A stretch of 64,000 nucleotides of DNA, taken from contig CBDCDB010000008.1 of the NCBI GenBank assembly GCA_965215315.1, positions 3,782,001 through 3,846,000 on the forward strand, read 5' to 3'. A model generated the notes under the pieces. That model made no database searches and had not been told where the DNA came from. It saw only the letters and a list, made by a program, of their open reading frames with translations. Shown piece by piece: positions 43,090 to 52,441 of this stretch (positions are counted from its first letter, which is position 1; every line of letters starts with the position of its first letter). The stretch comes from Truepera sp965215315 (lineage in GTDB: Bacteria > Deinococcota > Deinococci > Deinococcales > Trueperaceae). A program made the position numbers and the translations under genes.

Positions 43090-45564
43090 ATGGACACGCT
43101 CGCGTACAATATCCACACCGATACCCTGACCCGCGCCGGGACGTTGCAAAACTGGCACGCCGACGGACGCCTCTTCCGCGCTGCCTTTGAACGAGGCACC
43201 TTAGAGCTTTACAGCGCGTTTGATGGTGCGGTACGGGTGCGCTTTTCACCGCATGAAACTTTTTCTCCGCGCCGCTCGTGGGCTGTAACCGAACCGATCG
43301 AATCTTTTGATGCGCCTGACTTCGAGATTGAAGACGGCAACACACTCACCCTGATACTGCCGTTTGTCACGGTTCACTTGAGCCGCGACGGAACGCTGAA
43401 ATTTGAACGAGACGGGCACACCTTCGCCGACGACGTCGCCCCGGCAGGTTGGGCGGCGGCGAGTCTAGACGCGTCAACCATACGGGTACGCGAGGGCGAT
43501 ACTCTACCTGAAGGCCGGGCCAGCGAAGAGGTGCAGCTTTTCAAACGGATGCGTGACGACGAATCCTACTACGGTTTTGGTGAACGGACGGGGATGTTGG
43601 AGCGTCGTGGACGCCTATTTAACAACTGGGCGTGCGACCCCGATTGGGGTCACGGACGGCATCAAAGCCACCTCTACCAGTCACACCCGGCGTTTGTGGC
43701 GGTGCGTACCGGATTGGCGTGGGGGATGTTTTTGGACGTAAGTTACTACAGCCAGTTCGACGTGGGCTTTACCGACCCCGACACCCTACGCGTGACAACC
43801 CACGGCGGCGAGTTGGACTACTACATCCTAACCGGCCCGACCCCGCAAACGGTCGTGCAGAGCCTGACCCGCCTGACCGGACGCCCCTTTATGCCGCCCC
43901 TCTGGGCGCTTGGCTATCACCAGTCACGGTGGGGTTACAAAACCGAGGCGCAGATGTGCGGGCTAGCTAGAGAGTTCCGGAGCCGCAACCTCCCGCTCGA
44001 CGTGCTGCACTTCGATATCGACTACATGCGCGGCTACCGCGACTTTACCTGGGACGAAGAGCGCTTTCCGAACCCCAAAGGGCTCTTGACCGACCTCCAA
44101 AAAGACGGGGTTCAGGCCGTGACGATTCTCGACCCCGGCGTTAAAAATGACCTGGAAGACGGGTACGCTGCTGCCGATGACGGTGTAGCGAACGATGTGT
44201 TTATCAAAAACCCGGACGGCTCACGTTTTACGGGCTACTGCTGGCCCGACGAAGCGATTTTTCCCGATTACACCCGGGACGAGGTGCGCTCATGGTGGGG
44301 TGAACAGCTTCGGGAGAGCCACACGGACAACGGCGTCGCCGGGGTGTGGGTTGATATGAACGAACCTTCAATTTTCGACCGGCCTTTTAGCGAGGGTATC
44401 TCACTGCAAGCCCCGATGCCGCTCGGTAATCCTCAAGGTGGCGAGAGTGAACGCACCGTTCACTCCGAAGTGCATAATCTTTACGGGCATCTGATGTCCA
44501 AAGCGACGTATGAAGGTTTACGGCACAACCGCCCCGACGCACGCCCGTGGGTGCTGACGCGGAGCGCCTTCGTTGGGACGCAGCGTTACGCCGCCTCGTG
44601 GATGGGCGATAACTCGTCGTGGTGGGAGCATCTGGAAATGAGCGTGGTGCAGCTCGCTTCAATGAGCTTGGTCGGCGTGGCGTGGAGCGGGGTCGATATC
44701 GGCGGCTTTTTTGAGAACTCGAGCCCCGAACTCTACGCCCGCTGGATACAGCTCGGCACCTTTTACCCTTTTATGCGCACCCACACCTGCGACGGAACCC
44801 GCGCTCAGGAACCTTGGTCGTTCGGTGAAGAGGTTGAAGACATCGCGCGTGAGGCGATTGAGTGGCGTTACCGCTTGCTGCCATATCTCTACACCCTGGC
44901 GTTCGAGGCACATGAACACGGCACACCGCTCTTTCGGCCTTTGGTTTTTGACTTTCCTGACGACGAAACAGCCCGTCATATCGGCGACCAGGTGATGCTT
45001 GGCTCTACTCTGATGGTTGCTCCCGTGACCCGTCCGGGGATGCGGCAACGGGCAGTTTATTTACCCACGCATCTGCCGGAAGGGGAGACGTGGTTCGACT
45101 TTTGGACGGGTGAGCCGGTCCCCTGCGGCTACACCATCGCCGACGCGCCGCTAGCTAAGATTCCAGCTTTTGTACGTAGTGGCGCTGTTTTACCACTTGG
45201 TAATGTCCGACAGTCAACGAGTGAGCCCCTGATCGAACTGACCTTGCGCGTTTATCCAGCAGGGGAGAGCAGCTTTACACTCTTGGAAGATTCCGGCGAC
45301 GGTTTCGGGTTTGAACAGGGTGAAGTGGCCCGGACAGAGGTCAATGTGACGCAAAACGGAGATAGTGTGCGCGTAGAGGTGGCGGCTCGAGCAAGCTCTT
45401 TCAGCCCTTCAGAGCGCGAGGTTGTCCTCGAGGTTTACGTCTCTCAAAATCCCGTAAAAGTTACCTTAGACGGTCAAGCCGTAGACCTGAACGTACAGAA
45501 CAACGCCGTTCGGGTGGGCTATCAGGATGATGAGGAGAAGCATGTGCTCGAGTTGAGCTTTTGA
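43090..45564 (+). CDS. Alpha-glucosidase, glycoside hydrolase family 31
   Basis: This 824-residue enzyme hydrolyses terminal alpha-linked glucose (or related xylose) from oligosaccharides. The N-terminal beta domain is followed by the GH31 barrel: YYGFGERTGMLERRG, LDVLHFDIDYMRGYRDFTWD, the nucleophile in GVWVDMNEPSIF, the acid/base in ASWMGDNSSWWEHL, and GVAWSGVDIGGFFEN. The length is normal. It has no signal peptide, so it acts on imported sugars. It is divergent from the GNAT gene. Family 31 also has alpha-xylosidases; the WxDMNEPS form and context favour alpha-glucosidase. Confidence 0.93.
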   Translation: MDTLAYNIHTDTLTRAGTLQNWHADGRLFRAAFERGTLELYSAFDGAVRVRFSPHETFSPRRSWAVTEPIESFDAPDFEIEDGNTLTLILPFVTVHLSRDGTLKFERDGHTFADDVAPAGWAAASLDASTIRVREGDTLPEGRASEEVQLFKRMRDDESYYGFGERTGMLERRGRLFNNWACDPDWGHGRHQSHLYQSHPAFVAVRTGLAWGMFLDVSYYSQFDVGFTDPDTLRVTTHGGELDYYILTGPTPQTVVQSLTRLTGRPFMPPLWALGYHQSRWGYKTEAQMCGLAREFRSRNLPLDVLHFDIDYMRGYRDFTWDEERFPNPKGLLTDLQKDGVQAVTILDPGVKNDLEDGYAAADDGVANDVFIKNPDGSRFTGYCWPDEAIFPDYTRDEVRSWWGEQLRESHTDNGVAGVWVDMNEPSIFDRPFSEGISLQAPMPLGNPQGGESERTVHSEVHNLYGHLMSKATYEGLRHNRPDARPWVLTRSAFVGTQRYAASWMGDNSSWWEHLEMSVVQLASMSLVGVAWSGVDIGGFFENSSPELYARWIQLGTFYPFMRTHTCDGTRAQEPWSFGEEVEDIAREAIEWRYRLLPYLYTLAFEAHEHGTPLFRPLVFDFPDDETARHIGDQVMLGSTLMVAPVTRPGMRQRAVYLPTHLPEGETWFDFWTGEPVPCGYTIADAPLAKIPAFVRSGAVLPLGNVRQSTSEPLIELTLRVYPAGESSFTLLEDSGDGFGFEQGEVARTEVNVTQNGDSVRVEVAARASSFSPSEREVVLEVYVSQNPVKVTLDGQAVDLNVQNNAVRVGYQDDEEKHVLELSF

Positions 45565-45622
45565 GAAAGTTTCACTGGACAAATGTCCGATAACCTCTAA
45601 TTATGCGGTTTGACGAGGTCTA

Positions 45623-46621
45623 ATGACGTGGTTTGAAACATTGACTGGGTTTCCTGAAGAATCCCCAAGCCGGGTTTATGAAAATATTACTGTGGATGGT
45701 CATACGCTGAGGTCTCGCGTAAACGGGAACGTCCTGGTTTGCGGTGAGTTAGAAACCCCTTCCTTGGCCGAACTGCGACAACGTGTCCATGTGAGTGGGC
45801 ACAAGGCCGGAACGATTTCGGTGCGCGAAGTCGTTGCTGATGTTCAGCAGTTGCACACCGACGAACGGAACGCCGATTCGCTTTTTCAGGTGGCTTCGCA
45901 GTTTAATCTGCTCGAGATGGTGTCCCCAGATGTGACGCCTGAACGTGGTGTTGGAATCTATGAAAACGACTGTACCCAAGGGCCAGCGTGTGCTGTTGCG
46001 GCGGGTGCAGGAACGGTCTACCGAAACTACTTTGCGGACGTAAACGGGCAAACTGGTCAATCGGCAACGAATCAAATTGACTGCCTCGAGGATATCGGAG
46101 CCGCCCTGGGAAACTACGAGAGCCGCCTTTGGGAGATGAAGAACGGTTACGCCTTGGCGTCGCGTCACGGTTTGGTCGAGATTTCGGAGCGACTCCGCGC
46201 AGCTAGCGAGAGCGAGTTGGACGAACTGCGACAATTGTTGCGAATTGGCGTTCACTGGAAAACGCAAGTGACGCTTGATGGCTGTAAGCATACGGTCTCA
46301 CAAGCCTATTGCTCTGCCTTGCCCGTCGCCTATTCCCGTCACGCTCCCCAGCTTTGGACGGAGTTTGCGCGGCTCATTTTGGAGGCGTCCTACGAGGTAA
46401 CGCTATGTGCTGCGATCTTGAATTCGGTCAATAACGGAAACAACAGCGTGTTTCTCACGCTTCTCGGTGGCGGCGTATTTGGCAACGATACCAACTGGAT
46501 TATCGGAGCCATCCGGCGTGCTCTAAATCTCTACAAACATACTGATCTTGACGTAGCCATCGTAAGCTACGGCTCGTCAAATCAGGACGTTCAGCAACTT
46601 GTCAATCAACATAATGGATGA
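45623..46621 (+). CDS. Conserved protein of unknown function, possibly macrodomain-like
   Basis: I do not recognise this 332-residue protein with certainty. The C-terminal third has a pattern reminiscent of macrodomain or PARG-like proteins: FARLILEASYEVTLCAAILN, then VFLTLLGGGVFGNDTNWIIGAIRRAL and LDVAIVSYGSSN. A Gly-rich loop after a beta strand, followed by a helix, would suit ADP-ribose-type binding. The middle has a conserved-looking block, YENDCTQGPACAVAAGAGTVYRNYF. ATG 45623 has GAGG 5 nt upstream. It stands just before the GIY-YIG gene in a region that looks acquired. Function is open. Confidence 0.6.
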   Translation: MTWFETLTGFPEESPSRVYENITVDGHTLRSRVNGNVLVCGELETPSLAELRQRVHVSGHKAGTISVREVVADVQQLHTDERNADSLFQVASQFNLLEMVSPDVTPERGVGIYENDCTQGPACAVAAGAGTVYRNYFADVNGQTGQSATNQIDCLEDIGAALGNYESRLWEMKNGYALASRHGLVEISERLRAASESELDELRQLLRIGVHWKTQVTLDGCKHTVSQAYCSALPVAYSRHAPQLWTEFARLILEASYEVTLCAAILNSVNNGNNSVFLTLLGGGVFGNDTNWIIGAIRRALNLYKHTDLDVAIVSYGSSNQDVQQLVNQHNG

Positions 46622-46770
46622 CCGAGACAGAATAACGCTGTCCGGATGATGGGAGAGGATATAGGCTCGAGCTGAGTATTCAAGACAACGGCATTAAGAT
46701 AATCCGCTACCGGGAAACTGTCTAATAATTACCAGCCGTGTCGTTTCCCTTCGCCTAAAATACAACCCTC

Positions 46771-47553
46771 ATGACGTTCATTCAAGAATTTCCGTCATCC
46801 GTTATTGAAAAGCTGGACTACTACGTTTATTTGTTGCTTGAACCTGAAAACGGACAAGTCTTTTACGTCGGTAAAGGTAAGGGCAATCGTGTTTTTGCTC
46901 ATATTAACGCCGCGCTGAAAGACGAAACACCGAGCGACAAACTCGATAAAATCAGAGCGATTCGCGCAAGCGGCTTAGAAGTTAATCATATCGTTCACCG
47001 GCACGGATTGACCGAAAAGGAAGCCTTTGAAGTTGAAGCTGCCCTAATAGATTTCATCGGTTTGAGCGGCTTGACGAATCAAGTTCAAGGGTACAACTCC
47101 GATGACAGAGGAAAAATGACAGTGGCGGAAGTTGTTTCAAAGTATCAAGCTCCGGTTGCCGAAATCACCGAGCCGGTCATTTTAATCACAGTTAACCAGT
47201 TGTATAAGTACGGAATGAGTGCTGAAAAGTTGTATGAAATTACGCGAGGTAAATGGGTCATCGGAATTCATCGGAACAAAGCGAAATATGCGTTCACTGT
47301 TTTTAAAGGCATCATCCGCGAAGTTTACGAGATTGAGCGTTGGTTTCCTGCACCGGTTGAGAAACATTCTACTAAAGGTAAAGTAAAACGAACAAAACGT
47401 TGGCAATTTGAAGGTAAGGCTTCAGAGCTGCTTCAGCATTATATCGGCGCAAGCACAGAAAATTATCAGGTTTTAGGCGCACAAAATCCGATTCGTTATA
47501 TTAAGTATCCCCAAGCTATACTTGAGGGATGCAACCCCTCTATGTTGAGCTGA
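46771..47553 (+). CDS. LEM-3-like GIY-YIG nuclease domain protein, 3' end altered by IS
   Basis: The N-terminal 100 residues form a GIY-YIG nuclease domain of the LEM-3-like group: YYVYLLLEPENGQVFYVGKGKGNRVFAHI, with later Glu in EVEAALIDFIG. The remaining part (about 120 residues) is not recognised. The last 16 codons come from the IS630 element that begins at 47502. Removing the element and one TA restores the ending RYINC followed by a stop, so only two original codons were lost and the domain is intact. The gene is clearly AT-richer than the core genes. It may be a DNA repair or defence nuclease. Confidence 0.8.
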   Translation: MTFIQEFPSSVIEKLDYYVYLLLEPENGQVFYVGKGKGNRVFAHINAALKDETPSDKLDKIRAIRASGLEVNHIVHRHGLTEKEAFEVEAALIDFIGLSGLTNQVQGYNSDDRGKMTVAEVVSKYQAPVAEITEPVILITVNQLYKYGMSAEKLYEITRGKWVIGIHRNKAKYAFTVFKGIIREVYEIERWFPAPVEKHSTKGKVKRTKRWQFEGKASELLQHYIGASTENYQVLGAQNPIRYIKYPQAILEGCNPSMLS

Positions 47554-48612
47554 GCGAGCAAGAAGACAGAAAGCTGCTAGAGATAGAGAAAGCCCCCCAC
47601 TTCAAGCCCAAGGTGCGTCTGCGAGCCAGTGTTCTACGGTTATCGAACCAAGGCTGGCGTGTGCCGAAGCTAGCTGCTTACTTGGGCCGAGGCGAAGAAA
47701 GTATCAGGCGCGATCTGAAAAGGTGGCAACAGCAAGGCGTGGCAGGTCTGGGCGACGGCACAGCGCCGGGACAAGCTCCTTTGATTACGGACGAAATAAG
47801 AACCCAACTGGCCCTATACCTTGCTGAAGAACGGAGCTGGACAGCCTCGCAGCTTGCCGCTGAGATAGCTGGGAAATTCAACATAAAGGTCACAGCTGAA
47901 GCGATACGCCAGCACCTCAACCGCTTGGGCTATGTCTGGAAAAGGACGCGCTACGTGCCCTGTAAAACGGTAGACCCTGAGCTTGAACAGCAGCACCGAG
48001 CGGGTTTAGACACGCTTAAAAGGGGGCGGCAGAAAAAAGGCTGAAGCTTTATTATCTAGACGAAGTAGGCTTTAGTCTGGCGCTGGGCACAACGTACACC
48101 TGGGCAAAATCTGGTCACACCACATTAGCAGTTCCGACACGCTGGAGATAGAACGGGCAAAGCCCGGCCCGTTGGGCCTAGTTCGCAGTCACGGACGACT
48201 TAACCTTATCGGTGCGCTCGAAGTTTATGGAGCAAGGCAAACGCTTCACTACGAAGCTTTAGAAACATCGGTCAGAAGTGCCAATGTCCTAGCCTTCTTA
48301 GAACACCTCGCTGATAGCTGTTCGCCTGACAGCTTGAGTGTTGTGGTTCTGGATAACGCTACTTTTCACCGCGCTAAAATGGTTCAATCCAAACGTGCTG
48401 CTTGGGAAGCTCAGGGACTCTATCTACGCTTTCTGCCGCCTTATTGCCCACACTTCAATCTCATCGAATGTCTTTGGAAACGGCTCAAGGCTTGGCTCCT
48501 CCCAAGGCGTTGCTACGATGCCCTCAGAGACCTCCGCAAAGCTGTTACCCAAGCACTCGAGCTGCTTGGAGCAACCGCCGTCTAAGCCTCAGTCTTCATT
48601 TGGGGGTACTTA
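47502..48612 (+). mobile_element. IS630-family element (copy C)
   Basis: The ends TAAGTATCCCCAA (47502) and, inverted, TAAGTACCCCCAA (ending 48612) bound 1111 bp, with TA duplicated. It lies at the last codons of the GIY-YIG gene. Confidence 0.88.
47529..48585 (+). pseudogene. IS630-family transposase (copy C), broken
   Basis: Part 1 (47529-48044) has the helix-turn-helix region, LRLSNQGWRVPKLAAYLGRGEESIRRDLKRW. A run of six A (48033-48038) leads in the -1 frame to LKLYYLDEVGFSL, the first catalytic Asp. That frame then hits a stop after VPTRWR near 48150, and the rest (48172-48585) is in another frame, with VVLDNATFHRAK and PPYCPHFNLIECLWKRLK. The second break inactivates the gene. Confidence 0.85.
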
Positions 48613-48712
48613 ATTGCTAAAACTTTGCGGCAACAGCTCTATCATTTTCATAGGGACTTCATCGGGTACGGTAATTTCGTACTTTCTGGGAGTGTTATAC
48701 CGCACCCTGCGA

Positions 48713-48718
48713 TATAAT
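48713..48718 (+). promoter_or_regulatory. -10 box upstream of the RidA gene
   Basis: A perfect TATAAT lies 55 bases before the ATG of the RidA-family gene. The -35 is weak. The strong AGGAGG site is next to the start codon. Confidence 0.5.
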
Positions 48719-48773
48719 CATAGTTGGGCGTTTCTTGGTTGGACATAAACATACTTTTCAATAGGAGGTAAAG

Positions 48774-49160
48774 ATGTCGAAGAAAATTATTCAAACTGAC
48801 AAAGCACCAAAATCACTCGATGGATATAGTCAGGGTGTAGTGGCAGGAGGCTTCGTTTTTGTTTCCGGTCAGGGACCGTTTGACGCGGCAACGGGAGCAG
48901 TCGCGGGCGGAACGATTCAACAGCAAACTCGGCAATGCCTCAAAAATGTGAAAGCAATTCTGCAAGCAGCTGGAAGCTCTCTTGATAAAGTAGTAAGTGC
49001 CACCTTCATTCTCGACGATGAAATCGATTTTCCCGGATTCAATGAAGAGTGGGGACGCTGGTTTCCAACTGAACCACCAGCTCGTCAGGGAGCTAAACTT
49101 CCGATACGACCAAAAGGCATGAAAATCTCTATTGCAGTTATTGCTGAGGCGTCGCAATAG
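48774..49160 (+). CDS. RidA-family (YjgF) protein
   Basis: This 128-residue protein belongs to the RidA family, trimeric deaminases that remove reactive enamine/imine intermediates of amino-acid metabolism. It starts behind AGGAGGTAAAG. Family features are YSQGVVAGGFVFVSGQGPFD, the block QQQTRQCLKNVKAILQAAGSS, and PPARQGAKLPIRPKGMKISIAVIAEA, where the conserved Arg of the active site lies in PARQGA. The length is normal. It follows IS630 copy C and precedes an arr gene, so it may belong to a transferred block. Confidence 0.9.
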   Translation: MSKKIIQTDKAPKSLDGYSQGVVAGGFVFVSGQGPFDAATGAVAGGTIQQQTRQCLKNVKAILQAAGSSLDKVVSATFILDDEIDFPGFNEEWGRWFPTEPPARQGAKLPIRPKGMKISIAVIAEASQ

Positions 49161-49240
49161 TAAAGTGTGATATACCATCAAAACTCCACACAAATACTAA
49201 CTCGGCGTTTCGTGTCGGCCTAGTAGCAAAGCATTGAAGG

Positions 49241-49666
49241 ATGAAAAATAAAATTATCGAATCTGGTGAGACTGACGTTTTAGACGACGGCCCATTTTAT
49301 CACGGGACGAAAGCAGACTTGCGGGTTGGCGATTTGTTGACAGCAGGATTCAGGTCGAATTACAAGACCGAAGTCATAATGAATCACATTTATTTTACAG
49401 TCTTAGTTAATGGGGCGGGACTTGCCGCTGCTTTGGCCAAAGGTGATGGACGTGAACGTGTCTACATCGTCGAGCCTACAGAAAGTTTTGAAAACGACCC
49501 GAACGTTACCGACAAAAAATTTCCGGGCAACCCAACACGTTCGTATCGAAGCCAAGCACCGTTAAAAATCGTTGGCGAAATCACAGATTGGGTGAGACAA
49601 ACACCTGAGGAACTGCAAAAATGGCGAGAAATCTTGGCGAATATTAAAGGAGACATTATAAATTAA
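49241..49666 (+). CDS. arr: Rifamycin ADP-ribosyltransferase
   Basis: This 141-residue protein matches Arr enzymes, which ADP-ribosylate rifampin and confer resistance. The whole length is diagnostic: FYHGTKADLRVGDLLTAG (catalytic His), MNHIYFT (Tyr), GRERVYIVEPTESFENDPNVTDKKFPGNPTRSYRS (Asp). The length equals that of known Arr proteins. It is AT-richer than its neighbours, contains no CTCGAG, and sits close to IS elements, so transfer is likely. Its natural role could also be modification of other substrates. Confidence 0.92.
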   Translation: MKNKIIESGETDVLDDGPFYHGTKADLRVGDLLTAGFRSNYKTEVIMNHIYFTVLVNGAGLAAALAKGDGRERVYIVEPTESFENDPNVTDKKFPGNPTRSYRSQAPLKIVGEITDWVRQTPEELQKWREILANIKGDIIN

Positions 49667-49866
49667 TTTCGGAGATGCTTACGCCTCGCCCAGCCATTAG
49701 GAGTAAATTCATATGGACAGTATCTCAATCGTTAGGCGTGAGATGAGTGCGTCAACCGCATTGTGAGGTAGAGCAGTAAGTGAGCAGTTCCTTTATTAGG
49801 CGCGTCAAGCATGTTGCCAAGCCAAAATGCCAAGCGCTGCAGTTCGGCTTCATCGGTAGCGAATCT

Positions 49867-50817
49867 CTATAACTCGAGCCTCTCCGGGTGAACCTTCGTC
49901 CAATAGCGTTTCAGCCCCATCACCGTCATTTCGTCGTTACTCGTGATGCTGTGCCGCTCAATCGTTCCTGCCGACGCGCCTTCTGCGAGGAGCGCGTCCC
50001 GGCTCAGGTTATCAACGCGCACCTTTAGTACCTCATCGTCTTCACCTGCGTTCATGCCTTCCAAAATGCTCTCACTCCAGATTCGGTGTTGGGTCTCGAG
50101 GTCTTCAAAATGCCCTCTAACGTCCTCTACACGCCCAAAGTGCGTCAGTAACAGCTCGTCCGGTTCAACCTGAAGCATCGCCTGTATAGAACGCCGCCAC
50201 GTTTCCAAATCAACTTCGGGTGGTGGCAACGCAGGCCGCACCGTAGACGCGCCCGGTAGCCGGATTCCGGCGGCGTCCCCCGTAAACATCTGCGTTTTAT
50301 TGAGTACATACGAAACGTGGTGCGAGGCGTGACCGGGGGTGTAGAGCACGTCTAGACGGTGCCTCAAAATCTCTACGGTGTCACCGTCTCTTACGGGCCG
50401 CACGAGGTTTTGCGGCAGCGGTTCCATGTTGCCCCAGAGCGTGTCCATCTGCTCGCCGTAAATCCGGCCTGCGCTGCTCAGTAATCGGCTTGGGTCGACA
50501 AGATGCCCTGCACCGTTCTCGTGAACGAACACCTCTGCACCAAAACGCCGCGCCAACGTCCCAGCGGCCCCGGCATGGTCAAGATGGATATGTGTGACCA
50601 GCACGCTCGTCAGTTTTACGGGGTCAAACCCCGCCTCTTGAATCCCGGCTAAAATAGTCTCGAGCGTTGACCCCGGCCCCGATTCGATGAGCGCAAAGGT
50701 TCCGGCAGCGCCCGGTAATAAGTACACGCCGACGGTTCCGGCGTAGCCCATATGCTGCGTGTCCAGCAGAAACAGTCCGTCCAAATCTTGTACGAGTGGA
50801 ATAACAGGTTCGCTCAT
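49867..50817 (-). CDS. MBL-fold metallo-hydrolase
   Basis: This 316-residue protein has the metallo-beta-lactamase fold: LLPGAAGTFALIESGPGSTLE, the zinc motif THIHLDHAGAAG, YTPGHASHHVSY, FTGDAAG, and LLLTHFGRV as the last metal ligand. It belongs to the general glyoxalase II-like branch rather than antibiotic-hydrolysing beta-lactamases. It overlaps the upstream FAH-family gene by 4 nt (ATGA), so both are made together. The substrate is not evident. Confidence 0.9.
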   Translation of the reverse strand: MSEPVIPLVQDLDGLFLLDTQHMGYAGTVGVYLLPGAAGTFALIESGPGSTLETILAGIQEAGFDPVKLTSVLVTHIHLDHAGAAGTLARRFGAEVFVHENGAGHLVDPSRLLSSAGRIYGEQMDTLWGNMEPLPQNLVRPVRDGDTVEILRHRLDVLYTPGHASHHVSYVLNKTQMFTGDAAGIRLPGASTVRPALPPPEVDLETWRRSIQAMLQVEPDELLLTHFGRVEDVRGHFEDLETQHRIWSESILEGMNAGEDDEVLKVRVDNLSRDALLAEGASAGTIERHSITSNDEMTVMGLKRYWTKVHPERLEL

Positions 50818-51587
50818 GGGACGAGCCGTTCGGACGCTTCGACGTGACCTTCCAAAGTCCCGATACCTTCGACCGTAACCTCGAGCTTATCCCCCGCTTG
50901 CATCGGCCCCACCCCGTCCGGCGTTCCGGTTAACACCAAATCACCCGGCTCAAGCGTTAAAAATGAACTGATATATGACAAGATTTTCGGCACCGAAAAG
51001 ATTAAATCTGCGGTGTTGCCGTCTTGCTTTAGTTCACCGTTGAGCTTTGTCTGCACGCTCAAGCTATCGGTGTCTAAATCGGTCTCGAGCCAAGGCCCCA
51101 CCGGACAAAACCCGTCAGCAGATTTACCCCGCGCCCACTGCAAATCGCTCCGCTGCTTGTCTCGAGCGGTCACGTCCACCGCGCAGGTATAGCCGAGAAC
51201 ATACTGCAAGGCGTCATTCTCCGACACGTCTCGCATCTCCCGGCTGATAACAACTGCAAGTTCACCTTCAAAGTGCAGGTTCTGTGTCCAGCTCGGATAC
51301 GGAATGGGGTCGCCGGGGTTGGCAAGCGTACCCAGCGATTTGATAAATAAGCCCGGTTCTTTGGGCAGGTCTTCGGCGCTACCGCCCATCTCGACCACAT
51401 GCTTGGTGTAGTTTTTTCCCACGCAAACGATACTTTTAGGTTCGCACGGGGCGAGCAGCGTGACGTCTGAGAGCGCAACAGAAGGGCCGCTGCGTTCACC
51501 CAACAGGTTTGTTAAAGGGTAGACGGTGCCACCTTCCAGTTCTCCCCAACTCACGCCGTTTTCGTTTCTGTATCTGATACGTTTCAT
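50814..51587 (-). CDS. Fumarylacetoacetate-hydrolase-family protein
   Basis: This 257-residue protein belongs to the FAH superfamily of metal-dependent C-C bond hydrolases, decarboxylases and isomerases of aromatic or sugar-acid breakdown. Diagnostic blocks are IVCVGKNYTKHVVEMG, the metal ligands in HFEGELAVVISR, GYTCAVDVTARDKQ, and DLVLTGTPDGVGPMQAGD. GAGGGG lies 6 nt before the ATG. It is the first gene of a two-gene operon with the MBL-fold gene. The exact reaction cannot be given. Confidence 0.92.
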   Translation of the reverse strand: MKRIRYRNENGVSWGELEGGTVYPLTNLLGERSGPSVALSDVTLLAPCEPKSIVCVGKNYTKHVVEMGGSAEDLPKEPGLFIKSLGTLANPGDPIPYPSWTQNLHFEGELAVVISREMRDVSENDALQYVLGYTCAVDVTARDKQRSDLQWARGKSADGFCPVGPWLETDLDTDSLSVQTKLNGELKQDGNTADLIFSVPKILSYISSFLTLEPGDLVLTGTPDGVGPMQAGDKLEVTVEGIGTLEGHVEASERLVP

Positions 51588-51637
51588 AGTTCACCCCTCG
51601 AGTTCGTAAAAAAAGTGCAAGCATGCCCAGTTTACTC

Positions 51638-52383
51638 TCAAACCTTGGGTCTGCTTTGCTCTGACAGCGTTTTTACGGTTTGGCTGCGGTAGAGCGCCGT
51701 TTGCACCTTATTTGGTAGGGGGTTTTTCGCCTGCGGATTAACCCAACTGACCAAAGGGTTGTCCCCTCTGCGAGGCAGCGGGCAGAGAAGAATTTCGCTC
51801 AGTCGCCGGTAGGAGCTGAAAAAATCTCCTCTATCCCGAAATTGTTTGAAGTTGGTGTCGCCGCGTTCGGCCCGTCCTTGCAATTCGCTCATAACAGCAC
51901 GTAGTTCAGATGATGTGATTGATACTGGAGACCCGATTAGGAGAACGTTGCTCCGCTGCGGCAACATCTGACCTAGCTTGCTGCAAACTGTGTTAATGAT
52001 GCGTTCTGGGACTATTTCAGTTTGAAGTCGCAAACGTGTGACCTCGAGCATCAGCGTGTTGTGCGTTGTGTAATTTACGGCGAAGTCGGGTCGGCGCGGC
52101 CTTCCGGGGACGAGCGGTTCGTAGTCGATACTGAACTTACGCTCTTGCAGAAGTAAGTAGGCGGTTTCTAACTCGAGCCGCAAATCAGCGACGCTTTCCG
52201 GGTCTTTGGCAGTACGAAGTTTTTGCGAATTTTGCTCTTTGCTGCAGACACAAAACCTGCAAAGCGGCGTGAAGTACTCAGCCAGCTTAACGTTTGCGGT
52301 GCGAGGGGATGAAGCTCTTCAGGGAAAAGATAGGCGTATAGCTCTTCGATATTTGTCCGTAACGATGTACCCGACACGCTCAT
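51638..52383 (-). pseudogene. Unrecognised gene with a frameshift, possibly nuclease-like
   Basis: Two frames belong together. The first (52168-52383) starts MSVSGTSLRTNIEELYAYLF. The second (from about 52205 down to 51638) reads KLRTAKDPESVADLRLELETAYLLLQ and runs to SEQSRPKV. They meet at a run of five A near 52230, so one base has been gained or lost. A block in the second part, PDFAVNYTTHNTLMLEVTRLR, has the spacing of a restriction-endonuclease-like core (Asp, then Glu-Val-Thr), but the lysine is missing. No family is assigned. Total length would be about 240 residues. Confidence 0.55.
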
Positions 52384-52441
52384 GGTTCACCTTTTTCTAA
52401 ACGTTGCCATTTTAACCGAGAGTGTCAAGTTGGTTGAGTAT

